Shown: piece after piece, positions 32,724-46,129 of the stretch
Numbering within the stretch: position 1 is the first letter of the stretch
How the letters are laid out: every line of letters starts with the position of its first letter
Source of the DNA: Megaleporinus macrocephalus
Lineage: Eukaryota; Chordata; Actinopteri; Characiformes; Anostomidae
Reading direction: 5' to 3'
Assembly (NCBI GenBank): GCA_021613375.1
Contig: CM038726.1
Span: 6,857,877 to 6,921,876 of the forward strand
Length of the DNA stretch: 64,000 bases
Position numbers and translations under genes: made by a program
Notes under the pieces: model-generated
Databases searched by the model: none
The model's input: the letters and a program-made list of their open reading frames with translations, nothing else
Told to the model about the DNA's origin: nothing

Positions 32724-33780
32724 CTGTAAAAAATATTGATTAAAAATTATTTTAATTAAATACAAACAAACTGGTAACAATGAGAGAATAGAAAGAACAT
32801 CAATGAACCACCAACATAAAGACAAAACAGGAGGTACGTATATACAGGGTAACAACAGGAAACGAGTAACACCTGAGAACAAGCCTATGAACAGGTGAAC
32901 ACTGAACACTGGCCTATGAACAGGTGGGGGGCAGAGACATAGAGGAGCATATGACAAGAACATAAACAAACACACATAGCTAGACAAGGGGATGTAAACA
33001 AAGGACATAGACAGACTGAGAACAGGCAGGGCATGGCAGACCCCCCCCCCTAAAAGCGCAGCTCCAGAGGCGCGAAAATGAACACGCCCCAGGAGCCTGC
33101 TCAAGGGAGAGGCCAGGGACAAAACAAGACAGAGACTAGACAAGACGCTGGGCATTGGTACTAGGCACAATACTGGACAGGGTAATGAACAAAAAGGTTG
33201 GATAGGGGGCTGGATGAGGGGCTGGATGAAGGACTGGATAGGGGCCTAGATTAAAGACTGGACATAAAACTGGACTAGGACTGAAAAGGGCACTGAACAG
33301 GGGGTTGGACACGAGACTAAACGGGAGAGCGGTCATGGGACTTGACATGGGACGATACAGGTGTGTATCGTAGATTTGTGCATTGTGTATTTTGTCTTGT
33401 GGATAATTAATTTAGATTCATGGTCTTTGTTTCATTTTATATCATAGGACTTTTATTCAGTTAAAGTTATTATTCACAAAGCATATTATTACTTATGTTA
33501 CTAATCTGGGGTCTTATTGTTTACTTACTAACCACAGGCTCTATTATTGAGGTACTTACTTTAGATATCATTATTCAATAGTACAGTCTGATACACGTAC
33601 TGGTACAAACATAGAGGTACAGGTACAAAATACTAATACTGTGCTTAGAATGTTAAAATTTGCAATTGCAAACATGTACTGTATTAAAATGTATTAGTGA
33701 ATCAACAATGTAACACTTTTAATGATTAATGTGTGTAATTTAGTAACAACTAGGAACTAATCATCTATCTTCTGAATATC
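32724..33780. other. Spacer with repeat block
   Basis: 32750-33350 is a purine-rich, low-complexity repeat block (ACTGGACAGGGTAATGAAC-like, GGGGCTGGATGA tandem words). 33361-33440 is a fragment of the cluster pyrimidine-rich repeat, followed by cluster downstream flank. No gene. Confidence 0.5.
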
Positions 33781-33782
33781 AT

Positions 33783-34625
33783 TGTAATGGCCTTCCCAGT
33801 GCTGGACTCGAACCCAAGCCACAGGGGTGAAGCACTAACACTTATCTGGGTGAGCTAACACCCTGTAATGGCAGTGGGCCCATGTATAGAACAGTTAGAT
33901 CTCAGAACAGGTAAAACCCCAAGAAATAAAAAAAGGTGGGAATCGAACCCGGGTCGTCCAAACGCTAGACAGACGCATTGCCACTAGATAAACGCGCCGC
34001 AGGTGGGAGATGATTCGCAAATAAGAGCTTACAAGGATTAAAATAGGAGACGAATAAACAAACACTTGGACTGAGGCGCGAACCCCAGATGCTGTGTTAC
34101 AGGGCAAACACACTACCGCTGAACCACCACACTGGCTTAAGATTACAGCCGTGTATATCTTTTAAAAGGAGGGATTGGCACTAAACACATACAGAAACAA
34201 AAGGCCACGCCGAGCCTGAGGAAACGGCGAGAAAAACACAACAAAGGACACCACGGGAAGAGTGGCGGCCCCGATAAACTGGGAAAAACTAAACTAATAA
34301 CTTCCTAAAAATAAAACTAGGTAACAGGAGTGCTCGGTGACTGGAGAGAAAGAACAAAGTGAGAAAACTGGAGAGGGAGGGGCAGTGTCACCACACTTGC
34401 ACCCTTGAAGAAAGAAACGAGGTGTAGCATAAAGGCTCTCAGACCTCAATACCCAAGGTTGCCGGCCAGGAACTTAGCTCAAAACTTTGGCAAAGACCCA
34501 GCACCGAGTGACTGGATCACTGGGGTTATATAGCCCTGGCACAGCTGTGTGGAATCAGGCCTGATTAGCGTGCCTGACTCCTCCTGGTGGCCGGAGGGGG
34601 CCTCAACCTAGCACCAGCCCTGACA
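33783..34625 (-). mobile_element. LTR-like element containing three tRNA-like modules
   Basis: 843-bp block with TG...CA ends (TGTAATGGCC ... CCCTGACA) inserted in the conserved AIG1-6 downstream flank; flanking ATCAT/ATTAT differ by one base. On the minus strand it has three tRNA-like segments: about 33860-33785, 34005-33940 (GATTCCCACC-type T arm with GGGTTCGATTCCC) and 34135-34060 (TGGTTCAGCGGTAGTG, GGGTTCGCGCC). No protein-coding frame. Confidence 0.5.
33940..34005 (-). other. tRNA-like sequence
   Basis: Minus strand GCGGCGCGTTTATCTAGTGG ... GGGTTCGATTCCCACC: good B box, weaker A box, imperfect acceptor pairing as far as can be judged by eye. Treated as repeat-derived. Confidence 0.4.
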
Positions 34626-34694
34626 ATTATGCAGTGCTTTCAGTATCAAACAGCTCATAAAGCATTCTTTTATTAAACAATTCAAAACACTCAC

Positions 34695-35399
34695 CCATCA
34701 ATGATCTGATGTGTTCTCTCTGCTTCTGCACCTTCATCATCCTCTCTTTCACTCTCTCTTCCTCTGCTCTCCTCTTCTCTTCCACTTCCTGTAGAATCTT
34801 TCTGTCCATTTCAAAATGGCGTCCACTGTTTGCTGCCACCATCTCCTCTATCCTCTCCAGAAGCTCTGTGACCTGAGAGTCATCACTCCTGTTCCTATTG
34901 TTGAGAAGATGATACCTGTTCCCACATTTCTCCACCAGCCACTGGAGGTCCTTCCTATCACTCTCAATGTGCTGCTGTATGGGTGTGTCTCCCAGATAGT
35001 CTCCACAGGTGAACAGAACCATAGTGTGACTCCACACTGTATCAGTTAGAAGTTTCAGATATTCTTTAAGTATATTTCTGTGATTCTCTTTAAAAACACT
35101 GTCCACATCAATGATCAGCAGTATAGCATGAGGTCCTGGAGGACACAGAGACACACTGAGTACAATCTCCTGTTTCAGTAACTCAGTGCTCTCCTCTACA
35201 GGTATATCTCTCCACCATCCTGGAGCTTCAACCACAGTGATGTGTCTCTCTGCTACTTCTCTCTGTCTCTTCACACACTGAGCAGTTGTCTTTAACTCAA
35301 ACTCCTCTCTGTTCAGGATGGTGTTTCCTGCTGAACTCTTTCCAGCATCTCTGTATCCCAGCAGCACAATCCTCAGATCTGAGAGACGGTGGGAATCAC
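34695..35399 (-). CDS. AIG1-6: GIMAP-type GTPase exon
   Basis: 705 nt, acceptor TCTTCGCAG|GTGATTC, donor ATGG|GTGAGT, phase 1/1, intact. P-loop GYRDAGKSSAGN, VVEAPGWWRDIP, AILLIIDVDSVFKENHRN (others have VRVD), [22 protein letters not shown], coiled coil EEKRRAEEERVKERMMKVQK. Upstream intron is unlike the other copies beyond about 35.4 kb. Confidence 0.85.
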
Positions 35400-35739
35400 C
35401 TGCGAAGAATAGAAAGGAACAGTTTACTAAAAATACTGCTGACTTAAATTTATTTAAAGCAGAGCTCTTCTTTACTGACATTGTTAAAAAATACACAGAA
35501 TATAATAATCACATTTTTTTTTGTATTATAGAGACACTGTATATGACTTATTCTTCTACACAGAATCAAACTGCACTTGATTGATAAGTGTGAAAACTAC
35601 TGAGACAGTATAAGTAATTGCTGTTAAAAGAATTTAGTGTTGGAGTATTCGCTAAAACAACATCTTTAGGTCTCTTTAGATGTGATCACTCTGAGAAATG
35701 GTGGAAAAAGTCATCAGAAACACTGCCTGACTCAAATAA

Positions 35740-36070
35740 GATTTAAGGCGTTTCCACACCAGCACTATTTAGTCTCTTTGGACTCTGGTTCGTTTGCACC
35801 CTTGGTGCGGTTCGTATTGGCAGGTGCGGACCAAAACAACCACACAGAGACCCTAAAGAGTTTGGTTCCAAATGAACTCCGGAGCCGTTTGTTTGTGGTG
35901 AAAACATGATCCGACCTCGATCCAACCCAAGTATTAGGTGTACTCCACAAGTCTGAGCTAAATGGCTCCTGTAGCCAGGTGTGCTTTGCATTATGGGATG
36001 CGGCAGATTGCGTAAACAGAGAACTAGATGATTTCAGCAGCTTTAGCAAGTGAATTCAACATTCTGCAGG
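35740..36070. repeat. MITE-like repeat
   Basis: Block beginning AAGGCGTTTCCACACC with GGTTCGTTTGCACCC and TGCGGACCAAAACAACCAC, then GAACTCCGGAGCCG and TTATGGGATGCGGCAG. Style of fish non-autonomous DNA transposons; ends and terminal repeats not established. Confidence 0.35.
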
Positions 36071-36870
36071 TGGACTGTGAAAACCCTCAGTCAGAGCAAG
36101 TACAGTGAAGTGAACCTTTAGCCAATAAATACTGTACTGTTAATAACTTGTGTATCTTTAAAGTATCTCTACTCAAGTAAAAGCCTAAAAGTAGCTTGTA
36201 CAATTACAGCTACTACAGCTTGTACAAGAATTAAAATTGTATCATTTATAGTAATAGTATCAAAAATGAGCCACGATTATGCTTGACTATATGCATCTGA
36301 GTGAATGGAATGAATCTTGTAGTAGTGTACTACCCTGTTTAGAATTAGGATATAGAGAATAAGAAGAAAGCCTGTTGTCACACCTCCCTCCGGTCTACCA
36401 CAAAAACTAGAACTCAGCTCTGAGTCAGCCAAAGACTCCAACTCCCATGATCCTGCTGGGGATCATATGACTGTGACACCACACCACTCCACCCATCATC
36501 TCCTCTCCAGTTGCATTCTATTAACCACCTTTCTTACTGATTTAGCTCGTTGAGCCTTGGAGTCCTTATTCAATCATGTTTATTAGCTTAATTATTCAGT
36601 TATCCTTAGACATATTATTGCCTTATTAATATTAAATGTTACAAATCAGTTATTAATGTTAAGTCTTAGAATTCATTGTATGCAATTGAAAAATGCTGTC
36701 CAATCCTGGCAAATCTGTTACTTTGCTTATTTTCTTATATACTGGGATTGTTATATGACCTGCAATGTATAACAAATTAATTGATGAAGCAATAATGTGA
36801 CATGAATTATTAATTATTATTAAGTGTATTATTAAACAATAGCTATAACTATATAACTTTTGTAATTGTT
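36071..36870. other. Non-coding spacer
   Basis: No gene or clear repeat recognised. Confidence 0.5.
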
Positions 36871-36879
36871 TTTTGACAA

Positions 36880-37310
36880 ATATTTGACCATTTTGAATTT
36901 AATGCCAGCAACATGTTTCAAATTGGGACAGGTTCATGTTCACCACTGTCATCAACTCTTTTAATAACACTGTGTAAGTGTTTGGGAACTGAGGAGACGA
37001 TTGTGTGTAGTTTTGAAAATTAAGTTTTTCCCGTTCTTGATTGATGTAAGAATTGAGCTGCTCAACAGTTTGGGGTCTTATAATCCCAATTTTTCAATAA
37101 GTGACAGGTTTGGACTAAGGTAGGCCAGTTTAGCACCCTGACTTTTTGTTTAACTAAAGAGCCAGGCTGTTTTAATACGTGCAGAATGTGGTTTGGATGT
37201 CTGGCTGAGATACGCAAGGCATTTACCAAAAGACGCCATCTGGATGGCAGCAAATGCTGCTCCAAAACACAAATATAATGTTCAGCATCAATGACACTTC
37301 ACAGACGTGC
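36880..37310 (-). mobile_element. Decayed Tc1/mariner 3' fragment
   Basis: Minus strand keeps transposase C-terminal codons (GGAGCAGCATTTGCTGCCAT, CTCCTCAGTTCCCAAACAC) and the 3' end (GGTGAACATGAACCTGTCCC, CATGTTGCTGGCATTAAATT). Frame broken. Different subfamily from 11.2 and 56.5 kb. Confidence 0.7.
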
Positions 37311-37512
37311 AAGTAATCTATGCAAAGTTTTTTATTTTATATTGAGAATTCTTGAATTGTCACATTATTTTCCAGTACACACTGTAAAATATCTAATTGA
37401 TCTAATTGTCAAAGTGTTGAGAAAACTAAATTAAACAGCAGCAGTAAAGTTTAACCAATCATGCTTTTACAATACACAATGGAACTTTAAGTGAAGTATA
37501 TTTTGAAATGAA

Positions 37513-37513
<1 letters not shown>

Positions 37514-37607
<94 letters not shown>

Positions 37608-37613
37608 TTTTTT
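37514..37613 (+). repeat. (AT)n then poly-T
   Basis: Alternating AT to 37590 followed by 23 T. Open frames across it are artefacts. Confidence 0.95.
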
Positions 37614-37835
37614 GAATTCATGGTAGCGGCAAGCCACAGTGACACTGAACAACATATTTCGAATGTACATGACTTTAATGTTATTTTACAACAAAGTGTC
37701 TGCAAGTATGCATTTAATAACTTGAAACAGACAAAAATCGACACTCTCTGCTGCGGTATAGTGATATTTTATTAAACTCCATTGAGCAGTAGCAAATTAG
37801 CTTAGCTGTGGCTATGGAGCCTCTTAGTGTTTATA

Positions 37836-37856
37836 TAGGGTTAGGGTTAGGGTTAG
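37836..37856 (+). repeat. Short interstitial TTAGGG run
   Basis: Three consecutive TTAGGG-phase units. Far too short for a telomere. Confidence 0.8.
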
Positions 37857-38285
37857 CTAGTAAATGAATCTAGCATTGCTAGCTATCCTCAGGTGGTGAA
37901 GCCCTTTAATCCTGCTTACTAAAGGTTTGGTTTGTTTCTTCATCTACACATTAAACATGTGAAAGTTTTATAAAAAATAATACTAATAATAATTATAATA
38001 AAATAATACTACCAATAATTTTAAGTTATTCATATATTATTTGTATTTTAGCTGAACTGCTTTTGGATTTGAATATTTAGTTTTGTTTGTTTTTGGAAAT
38101 AATGCTACAACATTCAAAACCATAGAAAAGAGTAGCACAACTTAAATAATTAAAATGAAAAAATAACTAAAAACAGTCTTTAGTTCTCAATTGAGAGCTA
38201 TTAGTAATTTAGAGTTTTTAAGTTAACATGGTCTCGCGTGCGTAATTTGTTGTAGTGTATAAAGCAACGCTATGGTACAGGGTGG

Positions 38286-38605
38286 ATGATGATGCTTGTA
38301 TTTTCTTTTCTTGTCCAGTGGACTAAGTTCTTCCATATCAGACGGATCAAAATGGCCATCCTGGATGTAACAGAAGCCAGAGATGAGAGAGTCCCTCCTG
38401 GAAACTTTGCTGCTGTGGTAGAGACTCTTACACTGGAAGGACTTGCTGGCTTTTCCACTGCCTTTATGGTACTATTTGGACTTATTTACTTTTGAAAACC
38501 AAAAGAATGGAGTTACACATTTGAAACTGTGCAGAATGTATCTCACGGCCTCTCACTGAAAAATTTCATACTGAAGGCCCAGACTAACCCACACAAGTTC
38601 CTTCA
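38286..38605 (+). pseudogene. Unrecognised small membrane-protein coding fragment
   Basis: After a good acceptor (TTTTCTTGTCCAG at 38320) comes WTKFFHIRRIKMAILDVTEA, then RDERVPPGNFAAVVETLTLE, then a hydrophobic segment GLAGFSTAFMVLFGLIYF and TGA. The same frame continues past the stop with KPKEWSYTFETVQN ... KAQTNPHKFLQ and TAA, and AATAAA follows at about 38731. This looks like the last coding exon of a small protein with one membrane helix, broken by a single stop, or ending early. I do not recognise the family. No upstream exon found. Confidence 0.4.
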
Positions 38606-38730
38606 GTAATGTCTTGACAGAGACTTGAGCAGCTTTAATGCCTTTAAATGTTTGTTTTTTTTCTAGCGTATCATGTGTGAAAACAGCAGATTCAGTCTCT
38701 TTTGTGTACACACTTTAAGTGATATTGCTG

Positions 38731-38737
38731 TAATAAA
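38731..38737 (+). terminator. Polyadenylation signal of the 38.3-kb fragment
   Basis: AATAAA in TGCTGTAATAAATATGG about 130 bp after the TAA. Confidence 0.4.
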
Positions 38738-38739
38738 TA

Positions 38740-40570
38740 TGGCTTTTCTTTCAGCAGTTTTAAATCAGCTAAGTTCATAAGTTGTGTCTGTGCTATCTGG
38801 TTCAGTCTTCAGTCTCTTTATTTTTCTTACTTTTCTCTGTAGTCTATGTTTTTTTTTCTTTACTTTACTGTTATTTCCTTTTACACCAACCTTAGCAAAG
38901 GTACCGGTTACCACTTAACAAGTGGTACCACTAGGCTGCTTCTAGGAGCTGTTCCCAGCAGCTCTTCTGGCACGGCACAATACTAGTAGCCGGCAATGTG
39001 GGTTGACCCCTTACAAATAAATATTAAGTTCCATAATTGACAGTAATTTAGTAATTAACGTTCAGCCTTATACTTTAGTTAACAATCTTTTAAGTAAACA
39101 CATTAAAAGAAACCACATTAAGACTACTTGAAACAAATAGAAGCAAAAATGACGACAATAAAAAACAATTAGGCATGCTACCTGTTAACACAACTCAGGA
39201 ATACAAATGTGTTTTAAAAGTGAACACACAGTAGAAGGTTTAGCACCACGATCTGCAAATGCCCAGCCTCCCTTTGGTTCAACTATGTTCTTGAAAAAGC
39301 CATAAACTCTTCATTAGAGGAGTCCAAAGACCTGACACATGTACATGGCTAACAATTCACAGACATATACAGAATATTAAATAGTAATATAAATGTCACA
39401 TCTGCTAAAAGGGGGCACTACAAGTATGTGGTAATGCTGTATGTATCTGGGCAGTTCCCCTCTCTCAGTGACCCTCGCTTCATAAATAATGTGTTGTAGT
39501 GTTGCATTGTTGAGTCTATACTGACAGTATTCTGGATTACTCAGTCTTTGGAGGGACATATGTAAAATGTAAGACTTCTTTAAACACCATTAGAACATGA
39601 TTTATTTGTGAAGGCTTGCTTCCCACTCCCATCACTTCACATACAATATAATGGTACAGCAATAAACCAAATGTTGATGGGGGCCTGGCGGCTGCAGAGC
39701 CTTCCTCTCCCATATTAGTGCCTTCTTTCTTCTTACTCTGGGTTACTCCAACAGTGGAGCAAAAAACCTGTTCTGAAGATGTTTGTTTTTCTGCTGTTCC
39801 AGTTTATTTCTTTAAAGTTTGTTCTTAAAGTGCAAATATACTGTTTTTCTTTTACAATTTTGGCAATCCTTCAGAGTGGTTTGAAATGAATGGTTCACTG
39901 TAGAGAAACTTGCCAGGTCAAACTTTATTTACAGTGGTGCTGATATGAACTAGGCCTTTTAGACATGTTCTCTACTATCCCAGATCAACATGTATTTGGT
40001 GTGCATATGTTTTAGACGGTGATGCTGGTGAAAAAACTGCAAAGATGAACAAAGACTATTTTGCACTGGGCCTAACCTTAACATAAGTGGATTTATACAC
40101 TTTAAATACACCAAGGTTAATGCTGTTGTACCTTTTTTTATATAACGTATAGCTTGTATTAATCTTATTAGACAGAAGGCTCTGAGCGAGAGAACATCCT
40201 GTTTTGTTGTCCCCGGCAGTGGGGGGCCTTTATGACAGGCAATCTTAGGCTCGAAAACCAGACCCTGTGATGTTGTCTTTAGACCCCCTAGGCTCGAGAA
40301 CCACTCCACCCAGGAAGTTTATGACATGATCTAGAGACAGCCCAGAGACAAGAATGGACGGACGGACCTATAAAGAGGCCATACAGCTTAAACCAGGCAG
40401 ACCAGCTTCTGACCAGCTTCTGATCAGCTTCAGATCAGGTTGTGAAAACTCAGAGCTAAGACGGTACCGCAATTCCAAATTAAACAAGCTTGAACTCTGA
40501 CTGGTCTCCCTCTTCATTCTGACGGCAAAAAGAAAAGTTACAACAATGCAACGTTATGTAAAACGTCAAT
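38740..40570. other. Non-coding spacer
   Basis: No supported gene. 38895-38935 has a short inverted repeat (GGTACCGGTTACCACTTAAC with AAGTGGTACC). 40180-40460 has GC-richer repeat-like sequence with CAGCTTCTGA(C/T)CAGCTTC tandem words. Confidence 0.5.
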
Positions 40571-40577
40571 GACTTAC

Positions 40578-40957
40578 ACATTTGTGATGTTAGGTCCACT
40601 GTCTGCTTCTGCACCTTCATCATGCTCTCTTTTACTCTCTCATCCTCTGCTCTCTTGTTCTCGTTTACCTTATGTAGAATCTTTCTGTCCATTTCAAAAT
40701 GCCGTCCATTTTTGGCCAACGTCTCCTCTATCTTCTCCAGCAGCTCTGTGACCTGAGAGTCATCACTCCTGTTCTTATTGTTCCCACATTTCTCCACCAG
40801 CCACTGGAGGTCCTTCCCTTCACTCTCAATGTACTGCTCTATGGGTGTGTCTCCCAGATAGTCTCCACAGGTGAACAGAACTATAGTGTGACTGTATCAG
40901 GTAGAAGATTGAGATCTGTATCTCTGCAGCACAGCTCTGAGAGACGGTACGAGTGAC
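40578..40957 (-). pseudogene. AIG1-7: truncated GIMAP exon, minus-arm copy nearest the promoter
   Basis: 380 nt instead of 705. Acceptor (CTCCTGTAG|GTCACTC) and donor (ATGT|GTAAGT) survive, as do the start (GTCACTCGTACCGTCTCTCA) and the C-terminal half ([28 protein letters not shown], coiled coil). The P-loop, CVKRQ box and EAPGWW are deleted, and a further 12 bp or so is lost before NNKNR. It cannot bind GTP. Donor type ATGT|GTAAG is shared only with AIG1-1. Confidence 0.8.
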
Positions 40958-41149
40958 CTACAGGAGAAAAATATTCACAGAAATGAGCCATAATTTTATG
41001 ACAATGAGTGTTGTTATTAGTAAATATATAAGTACATATAATAATTTAGATGAACGTTATAAGGTTCAAAACCCTGTGCTGCTAGTGCTGCACAAGCATT
41101 TTACCACTGCTTTCCTTCTTAGGGGGCTAAAAAACTCAAAATGGTGAGG

Positions 41150-41400
41150 GGGGCTGTGAAAATCTCAGCCCTCTTTCCTGAATCACCAGCTGTTTCTCTT
41201 GACCCAAACTGAGAAAAAGTCACAGCCATGTGTGTCTCTCTATCAGTCATTATGAAGCCCTATGCCCAGGTGCTGGCTTTTGGGCTTAACTGGCCCTCTG
41301 GTGGCCGGGCGCGCTGCTGCACTGGAGCCAGCCCTTACACATTCAACTAAATGAATGTAATCAATGCCCACTCTCAATTAATCCAACCCAGTCAAAATAT
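41150..41400 (-). repeat. Intronic repeat shared with the plus arm
   Basis: Minus strand (GGATTAATTGAGAGTGGGCA ... AAGGGCTGGCTCCAGTG ... TTTTTCTCAGTTTGGGT) matches 51715-51900 on the plus strand. Both sit between the first exon and the first AIG1 cassette of their arm. Confidence 0.75.
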
Positions 41401-42011
41401 TTTAAAGTAAGGCAACTAATACTCACTTTAAAAGAATTCAACAAATGTCTGTATCATGGAATCATATCATATTCATCTCATTAAAAACAACAGCCTAGCT
41501 ATTTAACTAAATTTGTCTTTATGGCCCTTTATGGGCACTTTACAGGTTTGAATTCATAAAAATTATATCATGATATATTTCTGTCTGACAGAAATGAAAA
41601 TCAGACTACAGCCTTTAATTTTTCACCTACCAAAACAAAACAACTTTTCCTGTCCTATTATCAAACACAAAGTAAATGAAAGTTGTTAATCACTGTGAAA
41701 CTTTCAGTTTAAGATGATCTCTTTCAACCAGCAAACAGTGCTAAACTTACACAGCGTGGCTGCTATCTACAGATTACTATTGTGGGTTGTGATGCTAATA
41801 AAGGAGGAACTGCTTATCTCTAGTCTCTTTAGTGTTAAACGCTGAACTGAAGCTGTTCAATGTTGTACAAGTGTTAGAGAAACTGTCCAGAGTCAAATGT
41901 GCAGAGCAAAAGCTTGTTCTGCAACACGGCGGGGCTGTTATGTCGACACTTCAAATCCTAGTTGACTTTGAAAAGCAAAACTTATAAGCGAATGATTCTT
42001 TCTTTCTTACC

Positions 42012-42360
42012 TGTTTCTCCGTTGGTCGCGACTCAAACAAGACTAAAGCACACAGACGGTAGATGGTCTATGAGACGATACAGGATGTAATATGGCTTAA
42101 CAGGATGTAATATGGGAAACTCAGTTTCCTCTTCCTGTATTTTACTTTTCACTACTGAGAATTTATAGTGCAGCGGTGAGAAAGCTCAGGGCTTAAAAGG
42201 AGATTTAGAACAAAGTTGAGCCAGAAAAGCGATATTAATATTAGTACTACTCAGAACTGCATTATTTAAAGACTAAAGTTTACAAATGACCAACATAAAT
42301 CAACCCCTCAGTCAATCACTCCTCCTCCCTCCCAACTTTAGTGTCATTACTGAGCTGTAC
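42012..42360 (-). promoter_or_regulatory. Minus-arm promoter and untranslated first exon
   Basis: Minus strand ends with GGAGAAACAG|GTAAGAAAG (donor after 42011). Aligns along its whole length with the plus-strand copy at 46130-46425, including GCAGTTCT(G/A)AGTAGT, ATTCTCAGTAGTGAAAAG, ACAGGAAGAGGAAACT and CCATCTACCGTCTG. The exon has no useful ATG, so it is 5'UTR. IRF-like word here is GAAAAGTAAAAT (42150-42139), weaker than the plus copy. An ETS/PU.1-type GAGGAA is kept in both. Confidence 0.65.
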
Positions 42361-44130
<1,770 letters not shown>

Positions 44131-44134
44131 AAAA

Positions 44135-45325
44135 AGGGGTCTGAAATTTTCATCTTAGGTGCATGTCCACTGTGAGAGACATAAACAAAAAAAAAAATCC
44201 GGAAATCACAATGTTAGATTTTTAAATAATTTATTACTAATTGTTACTGCTGCAAATAAGTATCTGAACACCTGCCAATCAGCGAAAAGTCTGTCCCTCA
44301 AAGACCTGTTAGTCATCCTCCACTCCACTTATTATTCTAAATTAGAAGCACCTGTTTAAGGTCGTTAGCTGCATAAAGACACCTGTCCACCCCACACAAT
44401 CAGTAAGACTTCAACTACTAACATGGCTAAGACCAAAGAGCTGTCCAAAGACACCAGAGGCAAAATTGTAGACCTCCACAAGGCTGGAAAGGGCTACGGG
44501 GCAATTGGCAAGCAGCTTGGTGAAAAAAGATCAACGGTTGGAGCAATTATTAGAAAATGGAAGAAGCTAAACATGACTGTCAATCTCCCTCAGACTGAGG
44601 CTCCATGCAAGATCTCACCTCATGGCGTATCAATGATCCTAAGAAAGGTGAGGAATCAGCCCAGAACTACACGGGAGGAGCTGGTCAATGACCTGAAGAG
44701 AGCTGGCACCACTGTTTCCAAGGTTACTCTGGGTAATACACTAAGACGTCATAGTTTAAAGTCATGCATGGCACGGAATGTTCCCCTGCTTAAATGAGCA
44801 CACATCCAGGCCCGTCTTAAGTTTGCCCATTACCATCTGGATGATCCAGAGGAGTCAGGGGAGAAACTTCTGTGGTCAGATGAGACCAACATAGAACTTT
44901 TCTTAATTCCACTTGCCATGTTTGGAGGAGGAAAAATGATGAGTACCATCCCAAAAACACCATCCCTACTGTGAAGCAAGTGGGTGGAAGCATCATGCTT
45001 TGGGGGTGTTTTTCTGCACATGGGACAGGACAACTGCACTGTATTAAGGAGAGGATGAACGGGGCCATGTATTTCGACAACCCAGAAACCTGGAGAAGAT
45101 CTGTTTGAAGGAATGAGCCAAAATCCCTGCTGCAGTGGAAACCTTGTGAAAAACTACAGGAAACGTTTGACCTCTGTAATTGCAAACAAAGGCTACTGTA
45201 CCAAATATTAACATTGATTTCCACAGGTGTTCAAATACTTATTTGCAGCAGTAACACACAAATAAATTATTGAAAAATCATACATTGTGATTTCTGGATT
45301 TTTTTTTTTAGATTTCAGACCCCTC
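44135..45325 (+). mobile_element. Decayed Tc1/mariner element
   Basis: Terminal inverted repeats: AGGGGTCTGAAATTTTC at the left and its complement at the right (GATTTCAGACCCCT), with inner matches AATC(C/T)(G/A)GAAATCACAATGT and GCTGCAAATAAGTAT. Inside, 44423-44797 encodes the N-terminal 124 residues of a Tc1-like transposase: helix-turn-helix [20 protein letters not shown] and [20 protein letters not shown], then the second HTH. The DDE catalytic part (to about 45200) is frameshifted. Inserted in the spacer between the divergent promoters. Confidence 0.85.
44423..44797 (+). pseudogene. Tc1-like transposase, N-terminal DNA-binding part
   Basis: Paired-type double HTH region intact; frame ends before the DDE domain, remnants of which (e.g. 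the FGGGKMM and FLHMGQDNC segments) follow in other frames. A full Tc1 transposase is about 340 residues. Not functional. Confidence 0.8.
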
Positions 45326-45420
45326 CATGATTTCCAAGTGGGAGACCTTGCAAAGTCGTTCAATACTTAGTTTTCTGTATATATGTTTAAAAATATATTT
45401 GGTTAATATGGGAATATATT

Positions 45421-45849
45421 TGTCACGTCCTGCCCTGCTATTCCTGCCTGTCTGTCTTGGTTTACGTTCTCCTGCCCTTTGTCACGTGTCTCTACGTCTG
45501 CCATGTGCATGTGTTTTTTTTTCGCCATGTGTTCTGTTTGTTTGGTCATATGTTCCCTTTGTTCTCTGCTCCGCCCTAGCCCCGCCTGTCTCACCTGTTT
45601 CTCGTGGTCATTAGTCTCGTCAGCTGTTTCCCTCTCGTTATCCCGTGTATTTATTCCTTCTGGTTCCTCTTGTTTGTGTCGTTCATTTTCTGGTTTTGTG
45701 TTTCTGTTTGATTGTCATTTTCCTTCGTTTATCCTGTTGTTTCCGTTCCCACTTTGTTTTGTTATTTGTTGTTTTCATTTGTTTTGTAAGATGGCGAATA
45801 AAAGGACTGCGCATTTGTATTTGCCTCCCTCGCCTCGCTACTCGTTACA
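45421..45849 (+). mobile_element. Solo LTR
   Basis: TGTCACGTCC ... CTCGTTACA, 429 bp, TG...CA ends, flanked by an exact 5-bp target duplication ATATT (45416-45420 and 45850-45854). Carries AATAAA at about 45797. No internal element, so it is the product of LTR-LTR recombination. Confidence 0.8.
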
Positions 45850-46129
45850 ATATTCTGAAATATATTTTAGTGATTGGAATGTGTTTTGCATGGATTGCAA
45901 TGTATTTCTAATGCATTTTAAAATATATATATATAACTACATGTCCATATCCATGGTTATATATATTTATATTTATGTTTATATATGGGCATCTGGAAAG
46001 TAGGCGAGCTTAAAGTTGGTGGACTATTTTCAGTCCAGCAGTGACACTGATCCACACATACCAGCACAACACACACTAACACACCACCATGTCTCCATGT
46101 TGATTTTTATCTTTTAACATTATTTGAAT

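Noticed and set aside
33940..34135. Functional tRNA genes
   Set aside because: B boxes are good but A boxes and acceptor pairing look poor by eye, and they sit in a repeat with sister modules elsewhere. tRNAscan would decide.
37467..37775. Open frames over the AT repeat
   Set aside because: They encode only alternating Ile-Tyr from the microsatellite; no conserved part.
37836..37856. Telomere or chromosome end
   Set aside because: Only three TTAGGG units in the middle of unique sequence.
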